A stretch of 63,087 bases of DNA from Bacillota bacterium (GTDB lineage Bacteria > Bacillota > Clostridia > Acetivibrionales > Acetivibrionaceae), in contig JAEZUI010000149.1 of the NCBI GenBank assembly GCA_023421115.1, positions 1 to 63,087 on the forward strand, read 5' to 3'. Positions 17,701-26,098 of the stretch are shown piece after piece. Within the stretch, counting starts at the first letter, position 1. Each line of letters starts with the position of its first letter. The notes under the pieces are model-generated. The model ran no database searches, had not been told where the DNA came from, and saw only the letters and a program-made list of their open reading frames with translations. The translations under genes and the position numbers were made by a program.

Positions 17701-18462
17701 ATGGCAAAGAAATGGTACCCTGTTATCGATTATTCGATGTGTGTTGAGTGTGGCACTTGTGTAGCAAGGTGTCCCCATGGCGTGTATGACACTACAAAGG
17801 CCCCTTCACCTGTTGTGAAAAACCCCGAATTATGTGTTGATCATTGCCATGGCTGTGGTAACCGTTGCTCGGTAGGAGCAATCACCTATTTGGGAGAGGA
17901 CACTGGCTGGACCCCACCAAACGGAAAGCAATTAGTGGAAGAATCCTGTTGTTCTTGTGGATGTGAAACTGTATCCGAAAAGAAGATTGTTGTTGAGTAT
18001 CTCTATCTAGATTTAGAAACATGTGACCGTTGTATTGGAACGGACAATGTACTTGATGAGGTCATGATGACACTTGCCCCCGCACTGAGCATTGCTGGCT
18101 TTGAAGTAGAGTATAAAAAAATTGAGATGAAAACAGCAGAAATTGCAGGGAAATACAAGTTTCTTTCCTCGCCTACGATTCGTGTAAACGGTCATGACAT
18201 CTGTCAATCTGTTGCAGAGAATAGCTGCGGTTGCTGTAGTGACATAAGCGGGACCCATGTAAACTGCAGGGTGTTTGAGTATAACGGAGAACCCTATGAG
18301 GTGCCCCCGAAAGAAATGCTTGCTGAAGCTATCCTAAATGAAGTGTTTGGGCAGGTTGAAGCTGACTGTTCCTGCGGAGAATATGAATTATCTGAAAATC
18401 TACAGGGATTCTATGAGGGAAAGAAAAACAAATCTAATTGCTCTTGTGGAGGTAATTGCTGA
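17701..18462 (+). CDS. Ferredoxin-DUF2703 fusion protein with Cys-rich tail
   Basis: A 253-residue soluble protein. Residues 14-24 (CVECGTCVARC) and 45-56 (CVDHCHGCGNRC) suggest an N-terminal bacterial-ferredoxin region that could hold two Fe-S clusters. A CCSCGC cluster follows at 83-88. The DUF2703 domain begins near residue 97 with LYLDLETCDRCIGTD (C108, C111), a CxxC placed like a thioredoxin site. The tail adds SCGCC, DCSCGEY and a terminal NCSCGGNC. This looks like an electron-transfer protein that passes electrons to a disulfide or an arsenic-thiol. It lies between the permease and thioredoxin genes, so a role in reducing or handing over arsenic is likely but unproven. Confidence 0.75.
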   Translation: MAKKWYPVIDYSMCVECGTCVARCPHGVYDTTKAPSPVVKNPELCVDHCHGCGNRCSVGAITYLGEDTGWTPPNGKQLVEESCCSCGCETVSEKKIVVEYLYLDLETCDRCIGTDNVLDEVMMTLAPALSIAGFEVEYKKIEMKTAEIAGKYKFLSSPTIRVNGHDICQSVAENSCGCCSDISGTHVNCRVFEYNGEPYEVPPKEMLAEAILNEVFGQVEADCSCGEYELSENLQGFYEGKKNKSNCSCGGNC

Positions 18463-19025
18463 TGATGGATAAGAAAAGACTGCTTAAAGTCATAATTCCA
18501 ATTTGTTTGGTTCTCATTGTTGCAGGAATATGGATATTCAAGAATGTAAATAAAGGATCAGCTCCCATTGTGGCTCTTCCTGAGAGCAAAGGGTCAGAAA
18601 ACCTTGTAATGCCTCAGAATCAAGAAGATTTTGTGCTTGAGGCAACATCAATTGGTTTAGATGTATTAAAGGAATATAACTTACCTATCATTATTGATTT
18701 TGGGGCTGATTCATGTATTCCATGCAAGGAAATGGCTCCTGTGCTAAAAACATTAAATGCGGGAATGCAAGGTAAAGCTATAATCAAGTTTGTTGACGTA
18801 TGGAAAAACGGAGAAGCTGCAAAGGATTTCCCTATTCAGGTTATTCCCACTCAAGTATTTATTAATGCTGATGGTAAACCTTATGTGCCAAGCAAGGATA
18901 TGCATATTAAGTTTGACATGTATAGCGACAAGGATACTGGTGAACATGCTTTCACTGTGCATCAAGGTGGACTGACAGAAGATCAGATGAGGGCTATCCT
19001 TACCGACATGGGGGTGGATGAATGA
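18462..19025 (+). CDS. Membrane-anchored thioredoxin-like protein
   Basis: GGAGGT at 18448-18453 fits ATG 18462, which overlaps the previous stop (TGATG). The 187-residue protein has one N-terminal membrane anchor (residues 9-26, IPICLVLIVAGIWIF) and an extracytoplasmic thioredoxin domain with active site C85-I-P-C88 in GADSCIPCKEMAPVLK, then cis-proline IPTQVF. It overlaps the ccdA gene by four bases. It probably receives electrons from CcdA across the membrane and keeps external thiols or an arsenic partner reduced. Confidence 0.85.
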   Translation: MMDKKRLLKVIIPICLVLIVAGIWIFKNVNKGSAPIVALPESKGSENLVMPQNQEDFVLEATSIGLDVLKEYNLPIIIDFGADSCIPCKEMAPVLKTLNAGMQGKAIIKFVDVWKNGEAAKDFPIQVIPTQVFINADGKPYVPSKDMHIKFDMYSDKDTGEHAFTVHQGGLTEDQMRAILTDMGVDE

Positions 19026-19711
19026 CACAACTCCTAGAAGGTTTATCCGAAATAATCCTTGAGAGTGGTTGGCTCGCACCTATTCTTGCATTTGTTGCTG
19101 GAGTGCTTACTTCTTTTACACCTTGTTCTTTGTCTAGTATCCCTCTTGTTATAAGTTATGTGGGTGGTACTGGGCAGAGGGATACGAAAAAAGCATTTTG
19201 GCTTTCTATTACTTTCGCTTTGGGAGCCGCTGTTACATTTACAACGCTAGGGGTAAGTGCTTCTATTGCTGGCCGTTTAATTGGGACTTCAGCATCATGG
19301 TGGTATATCATTCTAGGTATATTAATGTTGTTAATGGCTTTACAAACGTGGGGTATATATGAAATTATACCCTCAAGTTATCTAGTTTCTAAAAATACTA
19401 AAAGAGGCTACTTAGGTGCTTTCATTGCTGGGATTCTCGGAGGAGTTTTTTCCTCACCCTGTTCCACACCTGTACTTATCGCTCTGCTTGCTATCGTAGC
19501 TGGAAAAGGAAGCATTTTTTGGGGAATACTATTATTGCTGATGTATTCAATTGGTCATGGCATTCTTGCTATTGTGGCTGGAACGTCTATTGGCTTTGTT
19601 CAAAAGCTTTCTTCAAGCGAGAAATATGGTAAAGCAAGCACTATACTGAAAACAGTGATGGGTACCCTGATATTGCTCATTGGGTTTTATATGTTTTATC
19701 TTGGGTTCTGA
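19022..19711 (+). CDS. CcdA-type thiol-disulfide electron transporter
   Basis: The 229-residue membrane protein has six hydrophobic segments and the two CcdA half-motifs with membrane cysteines: TPCSLSSIPLV near residue 37 and SSPCSTPVLI near residue 142. CcdA/DsbD-beta proteins carry electrons from cytoplasmic thioredoxin to external thioredoxin-like proteins. ATG 19022 overlaps the stop of the upstream thioredoxin (ATGA), and a small cytoplasmic thioredoxin follows, so the donor, carrier and acceptor are encoded together. In an ars operon this is a reductant relay dedicated to arsenic handling, by inference. Confidence 0.85.
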   Translation: MTQLLEGLSEIILESGWLAPILAFVAGVLTSFTPCSLSSIPLVISYVGGTGQRDTKKAFWLSITFALGAAVTFTTLGVSASIAGRLIGTSASWWYIILGILMLLMALQTWGIYEIIPSSYLVSKNTKRGYLGAFIAGILGGVFSSPCSTPVLIALLAIVAGKGSIFWGILLLLMYSIGHGILAIVAGTSIGFVQKLSSSEKYGKASTILKTVMGTLILLIGFYMFYLGF

Positions 19712-19738
19712 AATAATATTAAAAAGGAGAGATTTATT

Positions 19739-20092
19739 ATGGCATTGTTTGGTAAGAAAAATAAAAAAGAGGAAACTACATCATGTTGCTGTGGTGGAAA
19801 TTGTGATGCGGAAAGCATGGCAAAAGCAGAAAACGCTAAATCTGAAGGTCCAGGAGTAAAGGTATTGGGAAGCGGATGTGCCAAGTGTAATCAACTTGAA
19901 GAGGCAACAAAAGCAGCCTTGGAACAACTTGGAATGGATACTACTATTGATCATGTAACCGATTTTTCACAGATTGCAGCGTATGGAGTGATGACTACCC
20001 CTGCTCTTGTCATCGATGGAAAAGTGGTATCCTATGGGAAAGTGCTTAAAACTGATGAGATCGTAAAAATTTTCCAAAAAGTAAGGGGGTAA
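19739..20092 (+). CDS. Small thioredoxin-like protein with Cys-rich N-terminus
   Basis: A 117-residue cytoplasmic protein. The C-terminal ~78 residues are a small glutaredoxin/thioredoxin fold of the 'redox-active disulfide protein 2' type: VKVLGSGCAKCNQLEEA with active site C47-A-K-C50, then cis-proline MTTPALVIDGKVV. The first 35 residues are an extension with SCCCGGNC (C16-C22), echoing the CSCGGNC tail of the ferredoxin-DUF2703 protein in the same operon. The shared motif suggests metalloid binding or a docking tail. It is the likely cytoplasmic electron donor for CcdA. Confidence 0.8.
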   Translation: MALFGKKNKKEETTSCCCGGNCDAESMAKAENAKSEGPGVKVLGSGCAKCNQLEEATKAALEQLGMDTTIDHVTDFSQIAAYGVMTTPALVIDGKVVSYGKVLKTDEIVKIFQKVRG

Positions 20093-20095
20093 ACC

Positions 20096-21154
20096 ATGGA
20101 GAATGAAAAAGTTTCTGGTATAGGTTATTTTGAAAGATATTTAACAGTATGGGTTATATTATGCATGATTGCAGGTGTGCTGGTTGGTAAGTTTTTGCCT
20201 GGAATCCCTGCCTTTTTAGGCCAATTTGAATATGCAGAAGTGTCTATTCCAATCGCTATTCTTATATGGCTTATGATTTATCCAATGATGCTAAAGGTTG
20301 ATTTCCAAAGCATCAAGAATGTAGGTAAAAATCCTAAAGGACTTTTTGTCACATGGATAATTAACTGGTTGATAAAACCCTTTACCATGTTCGGTATTGC
20401 ATGGCTGTTTTTCTATGTGATATTTAAAGCGATTATCCCAGCTGAACTGGCAAAGGATTATCTTGCAGGAGCAATTCTCCTTGGAGCTGCTCCGTGTACA
20501 GCAATGGTATTTGTATGGAGCCATTTGACAAAAGGAAATGCAGCTTATACGGTGGTGCAAGTGGCAACAAATGATCTTATTATTCTTGTAGCCTTTACGC
20601 CTATAGTAGCGTTTCTCTTGGGTGTTAGCGGTGTAGAGATTCCGTGGGATACCCTTATTCTTTCTGTAGTATTGTTTGTTGTGATACCTTTAGCTGGCGG
20701 AGTAATTACCCGTAACTATATCACGAACAAGCGAGGGTTTGAATACTTTGAAAAGAGTTTTATACCGAAATTCGGAAATATCACCATCATAGGTTTGTTG
20801 CTGACTTTAGTAATTATTTTTTCATTTCAGGGCGATGTAATTCTGAATAATCCATTACACATTGTTTTAATTGCTATACCATTGATTATCCAGACTTTCC
20901 TAATCTTCTTCATTGCTTATCTGGCAAGTAAAACTTTAAAGCTTCCACATAATGTAGCGGCTCCTGCTGGTATGATTGGTGCTTCAAACTTTTTTGAATT
21001 GGCTGTTGCTGTAGCTATTGCACTTTTCGGAACCCAAAGCCCGGTTGCATTAGCGACAATTGTAGGTGTACTTGTTGAAGTGCCAGTCATGTTGATTTTG
21101 GTTAAAATAGCAAATAATACAAAGCGTTGGTTTCCAAAGCCAGATGCAAAATGA
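20096..21154 (+). CDS. acr3: ACR3-family arsenite efflux transporter
   Basis: A 352-residue membrane protein with about ten transmembrane segments and ACR3 signatures: FLGQFEYAEVSIPIAILIWL, MIYPMMLKVDF, and LGAAPCTAMVFVWSHL, whose conserved Cys is required in the family. GMIGASNFFELAVAVAIALFG lies near the end. It exports As(OH)3 using the proton gradient and can work without an ArsA ATPase, which is absent here. The start ATG 20096 lies 3 bases after the thioredoxin stop, and arsC follows. Confidence 0.93.
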   Translation: MENEKVSGIGYFERYLTVWVILCMIAGVLVGKFLPGIPAFLGQFEYAEVSIPIAILIWLMIYPMMLKVDFQSIKNVGKNPKGLFVTWIINWLIKPFTMFGIAWLFFYVIFKAIIPAELAKDYLAGAILLGAAPCTAMVFVWSHLTKGNAAYTVVQVATNDLIILVAFTPIVAFLLGVSGVEIPWDTLILSVVLFVVIPLAGGVITRNYITNKRGFEYFEKSFIPKFGNITIIGLLLTLVIIFSFQGDVILNNPLHIVLIAIPLIIQTFLIFFIAYLASKTLKLPHNVAAPAGMIGASNFFELAVAVAIALFGTQSPVALATIVGVLVEVPVMLILVKIANNTKRWFPKPDAK

Positions 21155-21167
21155 AGGAGGAAGAAAT

Positions 21168-21575
21168 ATGAATGATACTAAAACAAAGGTAGCATTTATA
21201 TGCGTCCATAACTCTTGTAGATCTCAAATAGCAGAAGCTCTTGGTAAATACTTTGCGAGTGACATATTTGAAAGTTATTCTGCCGGTACTGAAACCAAAC
21301 CTCAAATCAATCAAGATGCAGTTAGGTTTATGAAAGAGATATATAATATAGATATGGAACTAACCCAACGTTCTAAATTACTTGAGGATATTCCGCCAGT
21401 AGATATGGTTGTAACGATGGGCTGTAATGTCAATTGTCCATATCTTCCATGTAAGTGGCGCGAGGATTGGGGGTTAGATGATCCTACTGGAAAAAGTGAT
21501 GAGGAGTTTAAGAAAGTAATATCTATTATAGAAACAAAGATAAAAGACCTGAAAGAGAGACTAAGGTCTTTATGA
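21168..21575 (+). CDS. arsC: Arsenate reductase, thioredoxin-coupled LMW-phosphatase type
   Basis: ATG 21168 follows GGAGGAAG. The 135-residue enzyme has the P-loop CVHNSCRSQ (C12 to R18, CX5R), the general-acid region DDPTG, and the resolving cysteines in TMGCNVNCPYLPC. This is the Staphylococcus/Bacillus-type ArsC, which reduces arsenate to arsenite via three cysteines and is recharged by thioredoxin. The operon supplies candidate thioredoxins. It is the last ars gene and is followed by a hairpin terminator. Confidence 0.93.
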   Translation: MNDTKTKVAFICVHNSCRSQIAEALGKYFASDIFESYSAGTETKPQINQDAVRFMKEIYNIDMELTQRSKLLEDIPPVDMVVTMGCNVNCPYLPCKWREDWGLDDPTGKSDEEFKKVISIIETKIKDLKERLRSL

Positions 21576-21580
21576 GAATT

Positions 21581-21611
21581 AACGCCAATTGCAAGTAGAA
21601 TAATTGGCGTT
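21581..21611 (+). terminator. Terminator of the ars operon
   Basis: AACGCCAATT (21581-21590) and AATTGGCGTT (21602-21611) form a perfect 10-bp hairpin five bases after the arsC stop. The downstream T-run is weak. Confidence 0.65.
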
Positions 21612-21622
21612 ATAATTATATT

Positions 21623-21710
21623 GCGGATATGTTTCCTTACACCGATAGGTTCAAATGACATCAATCTCATCAACTCGAGCCATGTGGAGAGTGTTGTCTT
21701 GAATTCGAAG
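21623..21710 (+). repeat. Scar repeat copy C (GATATGTTTCC family)
   Basis: GCGGATATGTTTCCTTACAC is followed by TCAAATGACATCAAT and CTCGAGCCATGTGGAGAG. Read as protein the ends give ADMFPYT and SHVESVVL, close to the C-terminus of RlmD/RumA-type methyltransferases. It shares CTCGAGCCAT with copy A and the AAATGACATCAAT stretch with copy B. The remaining bases to 21921 hold no gene. Confidence 0.45.
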
Positions 21711-21921
21711 AAACCTTGATTTTATGCGGATGTGCGGGTTTTTTGCACTCCTCTTATTTTTTGAATTGAAGTTGTTATTTTATAAATCATTTGTAGATAG
21801 TTCTTTATAAAGATATAAATCTGAGATAAAATCGAAGTGTGTTGAGACACACAAATTTGATTTTTTTGGCGTTATGAATGAGAGATGCAGGGACAAGTGG
21901 GAAATAACAAGGAGAAAAGAG

Positions 21922-22629
21922 ATGAGTATCGATAATTACAAACAATATTTTACCAATGAATATCTAATGGGACCTAACAGCCTCAGAATTTTGAATGCGC
22001 TTTTTGAGGAGTGTCCTCTGAGAATGAATGATGAAAACCTAATTCTTGATTTGGGCTGCGGCACAGGACTTACAAGCTTCTTTATCTGCAAGGAAACAGG
22101 GGCAAAAGTACTTGCAAACGATCTGTGGGTAGATGGAGCAGAAAATGCAAGACGTTTTGAAAAGCTTGGAGTAGGTAATATGATTACTCCGATTCAAGAG
22201 AATGCTAATGATTTGCGGTTTGAAAGAGAGACCTTTGATGCTATTGTTAGTGTAGATTCATATCATTATTTTGCCGGGATGCCGGGGTATTTTACAGAGA
22301 AAATATTGCCATTTATAAAGCATGGAGGCGTTGCATTGATTGGTATTCCTGGAATAAAAAATGAATTTGATGACAGGACAAAGGAACTCTTAACACCATG
22401 GCTTGGGGATGAGGCTTACATGTTTAAAAGTCCTAGACAATGGGAGATGCTTATAGAATTCAATACTGATATAGAAAATGTCAAGGTGTGGGAAATGAGT
22501 TGTTTTGATCGGGCTTGGAATGAATGGCTCGCCCTGGATAACGAATATGCCAGTGGCGACAAGGAGTATTTTGAATCGATAATAAAACCATACTCAAATT
22601 TTGTTGGGATAAAGGTGATAAAAAGATAG
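21922..22629 (+). CDS. SAM-dependent methyltransferase
   Basis: AGGAG upstream supports ATG 21922 rather than the longer frame from 21874. The 235-residue class I methyltransferase has motif I LILDLGCGTGL (~residues 41-51), motif II KVLANDLWV, and motif IV FDAIVSVDSYHYF. Proteins of this shape methylate small molecules; the substrate cannot be told. It stands alone after the ars terminator and scar repeat, so it is probably not an arsenite methyltransferase: no conserved ArsM cysteines are seen. Confidence 0.75.
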   Translation: MSIDNYKQYFTNEYLMGPNSLRILNALFEECPLRMNDENLILDLGCGTGLTSFFICKETGAKVLANDLWVDGAENARRFEKLGVGNMITPIQENANDLRFERETFDAIVSVDSYHYFAGMPGYFTEKILPFIKHGGVALIGIPGIKNEFDDRTKELLTPWLGDEAYMFKSPRQWEMLIEFNTDIENVKVWEMSCFDRAWNEWLALDNEYASGDKEYFESIIKPYSNFVGIKVIKR

Positions 22630-22694
22630 ACTATAATTCGTTTTATGAAGGGAGCCACAATTTTTTCATGGACTTACTGGTGTACATGGGATGA

Positions 22695-23380
22695 TTTATA
22701 GACCTATCAAGTTTAATATTAACAAATGAAATTACTCCCAAAATAAAGTTGTTTAGCGATTATATAAAAACCGATCATATAGATGTATCTTTTACAGAAG
22801 GCAGTAACCCTACGAGTTTGGATGAGTTAAATAATTGCTCCAAAGCTTTCAAATTGTTTGATGTAGACGGTAGTGGAAAACCGATTTTATATATTTTTGC
22901 TGAACCGTTTACCAGATCTAATTTTCCACAATCTTATAGCGGACTTTTTTCGATAAATAATAATAAAGTAATAAAGTAAATCAGTTGTTGACAGGGTACG
23001 AATGCGGTGGATCTGCCGGTGGTGACTACGTATGTCTTTATAAGGATAACAAGACTTCTAAAATTGTAATAGGGACTTTCAACCATGCAGGAGGCTTTGG
23101 AGGACATGCAGCCGGAGGAACCTTTTACGAATATAAAAATGGCAAGGGATATAAAATTGCTTCTAGAATGTGGATAAACCAAACGACTGGAAATTATAAT
23201 AAAAACGATTTGCTTGAAAATGCAAATCTATTTTATAATGATCAGGGGGTTCCGTTTACAAAAGATACAATCGAAAATGAAGGTTCTGTTACAGAATACT
23301 TAGTTAACGACAATCGAGTGACTATGGATGAGTATGACAATATTTCAAAAAGATTTGAATACATTCCAATGAAATTATGA
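22695..23380 (+). pseudogene. Frameshifted remnant of an unidentified protein
   Basis: Two frames join into one protein-like sequence. The first (22695-22979) has no start and ends SINNNKVIK-stop. The second (from about 22985) continues LTGYECGGSAGGDYVCLYKD, then GTFNHAGGFGGHAAGGTFYEY, to 23380. A one-base slip in the AATAATAATAAAGTAATAAA run near 22960-22980 would explain the break. The glycine-rich repeats resemble secreted proteins that often carry stalk domains, but no family can be named. Confidence 0.55.
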
Positions 23381-23482
23381 CGTTTGAGTAGTTTCGGTTA
23401 ATAAGAACACAGATAATTTTATTTGGTATAGTCTTTAGAATTTCGTTATTAAGAGCCGACGGTGAAAGGGTGAAAAGAGGCA

Positions 23483-24445
23483 ATGAAGAAATACGTTACG
23501 ATATTCATTTTGGCGACTTTAATTGCTATTAGTGGCTGTGCGCCAGATACTTCACAATCCGTGGAGAACACAGCTACTTCAATTGGACAGCCAACTCCTA
23601 ATATAGATGAGAATAGTGAAAGTACTGAAGATAAAGAAAACATATTGGTTATAGAAGATAAAATCAGTCCGTCATACCCAGTATATAGCTTTGAATTTGC
23701 TTATCACGACGAATTGGATGATGCGAAAAGGGAGTATTATCAAAAAGAATTTCCAGAAAAGTATTATTTCGATGAGCAGTATGTTGACCTTAGCATTCAT
23801 GATGATAGTGGCAAGCTGATACAAAAAATAAAAATGGTCGGTACTCCTGTGTTTAATAGAAATTCATATCACATAACTGACTTTAACTTCGACGGTTATA
23901 AAGATATTCTGCTCCTCTATGATATTCAGGGGAATCGAGCCAATCACTTTTATTATGGGTGGATTTGGAATAGCGAGTTAAAGCATTTTGATAAGATTGC
24001 ACTTGACATTTTGAACCTTGCTATTGATCGGAAAAACAAGTGCATCCTATCTGTCGTAACAAATTGGGCAGCATCACATACTTATTCAATGTACAAGTAC
24101 ATAGGAAAGGAATTTGTACTGATAAATGAGTTGACGATTGAATCTGTCACTAGTGATAAATATGAACAGTATGGGATAAGAAATCTCAAAAAGGGTGACG
24201 ACCCGTGGGTATATATTGAGAAAAAACTGTCAGATGGGAAAATGACCACGGTACAAGAGTTTACTGTTGTGTTTCCCAACGATGTATCAAATAAGAGTAA
24301 AGCCGAAAAGTTATACCATTCTGAAAATTCCATGTGGGCTGTTTCAAGCCTTAAATGGTATCAGAGTGACTATGGCGGCGGTTTGGGTATCCAAGGTAAA
24401 GATGGCCAAGAGATACAGGTTGGGATGGATAAGGATTTGGAGTAA
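23483..24445 (+). CDS. Lipoprotein with FG-GAP-like calcium loop
   Basis: A 320-residue protein with a lipoprotein signal peptide: MKKYVTIFILATLIAISGCA, lipobox ISGC with acylated Cys19. A Ser/Thr/Glu-rich linker follows, then a beta-rich domain with one FG-GAP/EF-like acidic loop, ITDFNFDGYKDILLLYD (near residue 135). It should be anchored to the outer face of the membrane. Such lipoproteins of clostridia are usually described as XAC2610-like or VCBS-type; function is unknown. It has no operon partner. The 240 bases after it hold only the terminator of the convergent araC-type gene. Confidence 0.65.
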   Translation: MKKYVTIFILATLIAISGCAPDTSQSVENTATSIGQPTPNIDENSESTEDKENILVIEDKISPSYPVYSFEFAYHDELDDAKREYYQKEFPEKYYFDEQYVDLSIHDDSGKLIQKIKMVGTPVFNRNSYHITDFNFDGYKDILLLYDIQGNRANHFYYGWIWNSELKHFDKIALDILNLAIDRKNKCILSVVTNWAASHTYSMYKYIGKEFVLINELTIESVTSDKYEQYGIRNLKKGDDPWVYIEKKLSDGKMTTVQEFTVVFPNDVSNKSKAEKLYHSENSMWAVSSLKWYQSDYGGGLGIQGKDGQEIQVGMDKDLE

Positions 24446-24635
24446 AGTTGCTAGTGTGGTTAGTAGCAAAGAATCTGGCTGTAGCTAGTTTTCAGTAAGG
24501 ATTGATTAGTTATAATGCGATTTTTATTGGAGCAATAATCGAGCAAGCGGAGTTGAAGTTCTTAAAACCAAGCATAGAATTGGTAACTCGCTTGATGTGC
24601 CTGTGATCCTATTTGGACGATACTCGGAATTTAGC

Positions 24636-24672
24636 AGAAAAGCACCGGGTGGTTTTGGCAACTACCCGATGC
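24636..24672 (-). terminator. Terminator of the AraC-type gene
   Basis: On the minus strand GCATCGGGTAGTT pairs with AACCACCCGGTGC (one wobble, one mismatch), followed by TTTTCT. It lies 14 bases past the stop of the regulator gene. Confidence 0.7.
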
Positions 24673-24685
24673 AATGTGAACAAAT

Positions 24686-25591
24686 CTATTTTTTCAGCTT
24701 GAGCCAAATCTCCATACTTGTTGTTTCAGGCGAATGGCTTGCATATCGCTCCGCACAAAATGCCTCTGTCTGCAATTTGTGATTTGGCAGCCATGTGTTA
24801 TAGACGTACTGCTGCGCTTTGTAAAGAGCATCCATGACAAGAGCTTCAAAGTTCTCAGCTTCAAAGGAACAAATGATATACTCTCCGGATGGCAGTTCCC
24901 AGTTCACAAAACCGACTGGAACCTCTCTCTGCTTGGACTTTGCGCCCGCAAAATATCTAAAAAATCCTTCTTCTAAACATGGATGTGCAACACCAATTTC
25001 TTCTGCATCCTCAGAAAGTCCAAGCAAGACTTGCTTTTTCTCATGGAAGTTGTCCCAAAGAGTACTAAGCGGATCAACACCTGATTCTGTTCCCAATCCA
25101 TCTAAAAGCTGGAGCGGAACATCTTTTTGGGTGCCGATAAAAAAGATCGGTTCTGCAATTTCCTTTCTACTTACTTCCAGAACAATACCATCGGTGATCA
25201 GCGGTACCCCTTCATCAATCAGAGTGTAGTGAAGTAAAAGCGCAGGCTTTGTCATGCGGTTGAGTGTCTGTGGATTTTTACGGTACTCATCCGGTGCCAA
25301 CCCAAAGGTATCTTTAAAAGTTCGGGAGAAGTGTTCGTGAGAGGCAAATCCAAGGTCTAATGCGATATCCAAAATACGCTTATCCTTTTGAAGCAATGTC
25401 TCAGTTGCCTTTGCCATACGGCGAAGCTTAACGTACTCGGCAACTGGCTTTTTTACCAACCGGCTAAACAGTCGCTGATAATAAAAAGGTGATAAAGAAG
25501 CTATTTTTGCGAGGTTATCAATGTCAACTTCCTCATCCAAATGATACTCAATAAATTCTATGGTTTGCTGTATTTGTTCCCATGCGTGCAT
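24686..25591 (-). CDS. AraC-family regulator with GyrI-like effector domain
   Basis: AAGGAGGTG precedes ATG 25591. The N-terminal ~105 residues carry two helix-turn-helix units of AraC/XylS type (VDIDNLAKIASLSPFYYQRL and RILDIALDLGFASHEHFSRT). The C-terminal ~170 residues are a GyrI-like/effector-binding domain (VPVGFVNWELPSGEYIICSF). Rob- and BmrR-type regulators with such domains sense small hydrophobic or cationic compounds and activate efflux genes. No transporter lies next to it, so the target is unknown. It is transcribed away from the XRE gene. Confidence 0.85.
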   Translation of the reverse strand: MHAWEQIQQTIEFIEYHLDEEVDIDNLAKIASLSPFYYQRLFSRLVKKPVAEYVKLRRMAKATETLLQKDKRILDIALDLGFASHEHFSRTFKDTFGLAPDEYRKNPQTLNRMTKPALLLHYTLIDEGVPLITDGIVLEVSRKEIAEPIFFIGTQKDVPLQLLDGLGTESGVDPLSTLWDNFHEKKQVLLGLSEDAEEIGVAHPCLEEGFFRYFAGAKSKQREVPVGFVNWELPSGEYIICSFEAENFEALVMDALYKAQQYVYNTWLPNHKLQTEAFCAERYASHSPETTSMEIWLKLKK

Positions 25592-26098
25592 GTATAAGCA
25601 CCTCCTTCTTCATCAGAATACCATACCGGGGGATATACCGCTTGACTGTGAATGCCTTCTTTATAGTACTCTAATAATTTTATCATGGAATTGGTAGTGA
25701 ACCAATATCCATATGCAAGGATTGTCTACGATGAATCATCAACTGAAACTATTACTTTTTATGTCATTTTTGTGATAGAAGAGTGATAGTACTATTGTCA
25801 TGGTATTATTAATTATTTGAATATCGTACTCAATAATAACCGAGTACTTTTCAAGTGAGTACAGGATTATATTATTGTAGGGATTGAAATTTATGAAAAA
25901 AAAGTAATGCGTTACTTATTAGAGCAGCCGGAGACTTGTATGATGGAAACATGAGCTCTTTGAAGAAAATTAAAGTCACTCGTTTACAATAAGTTACGTG
26001 AGTTGCAACTTAAAAGTGCTAAACCTTAACAAATGCAATTTAGTATTGGTTGATATATTATCCATTTTGGTTATAATTAGTTATAAAGAGGTGATGAT
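25592..26098. other. Intergenic region with GTACTC/GAGTAC repeats
   Basis: About 500 bases lie between the divergent AraC and XRE genes. GTACTC (25826-25831), GAGTAC (25842-25847) and GAGTAC (25857-25862) form an inverted and a direct repeat at regular 15-16 base spacing, which looks like a regulator binding array. Short protein-like remnants (LLEQPETCMMET, KLKSLVYNKLRELQLK) lie at 25890-26030. No intact gene was found. Confidence 0.4.

Noticed and set aside
21922..22629. Arsenite methyltransferase (ArsM) adjoining the ars operon
   Set aside because: It is separated by a terminator and a scar repeat, and the conserved ArsM cysteines were not found.
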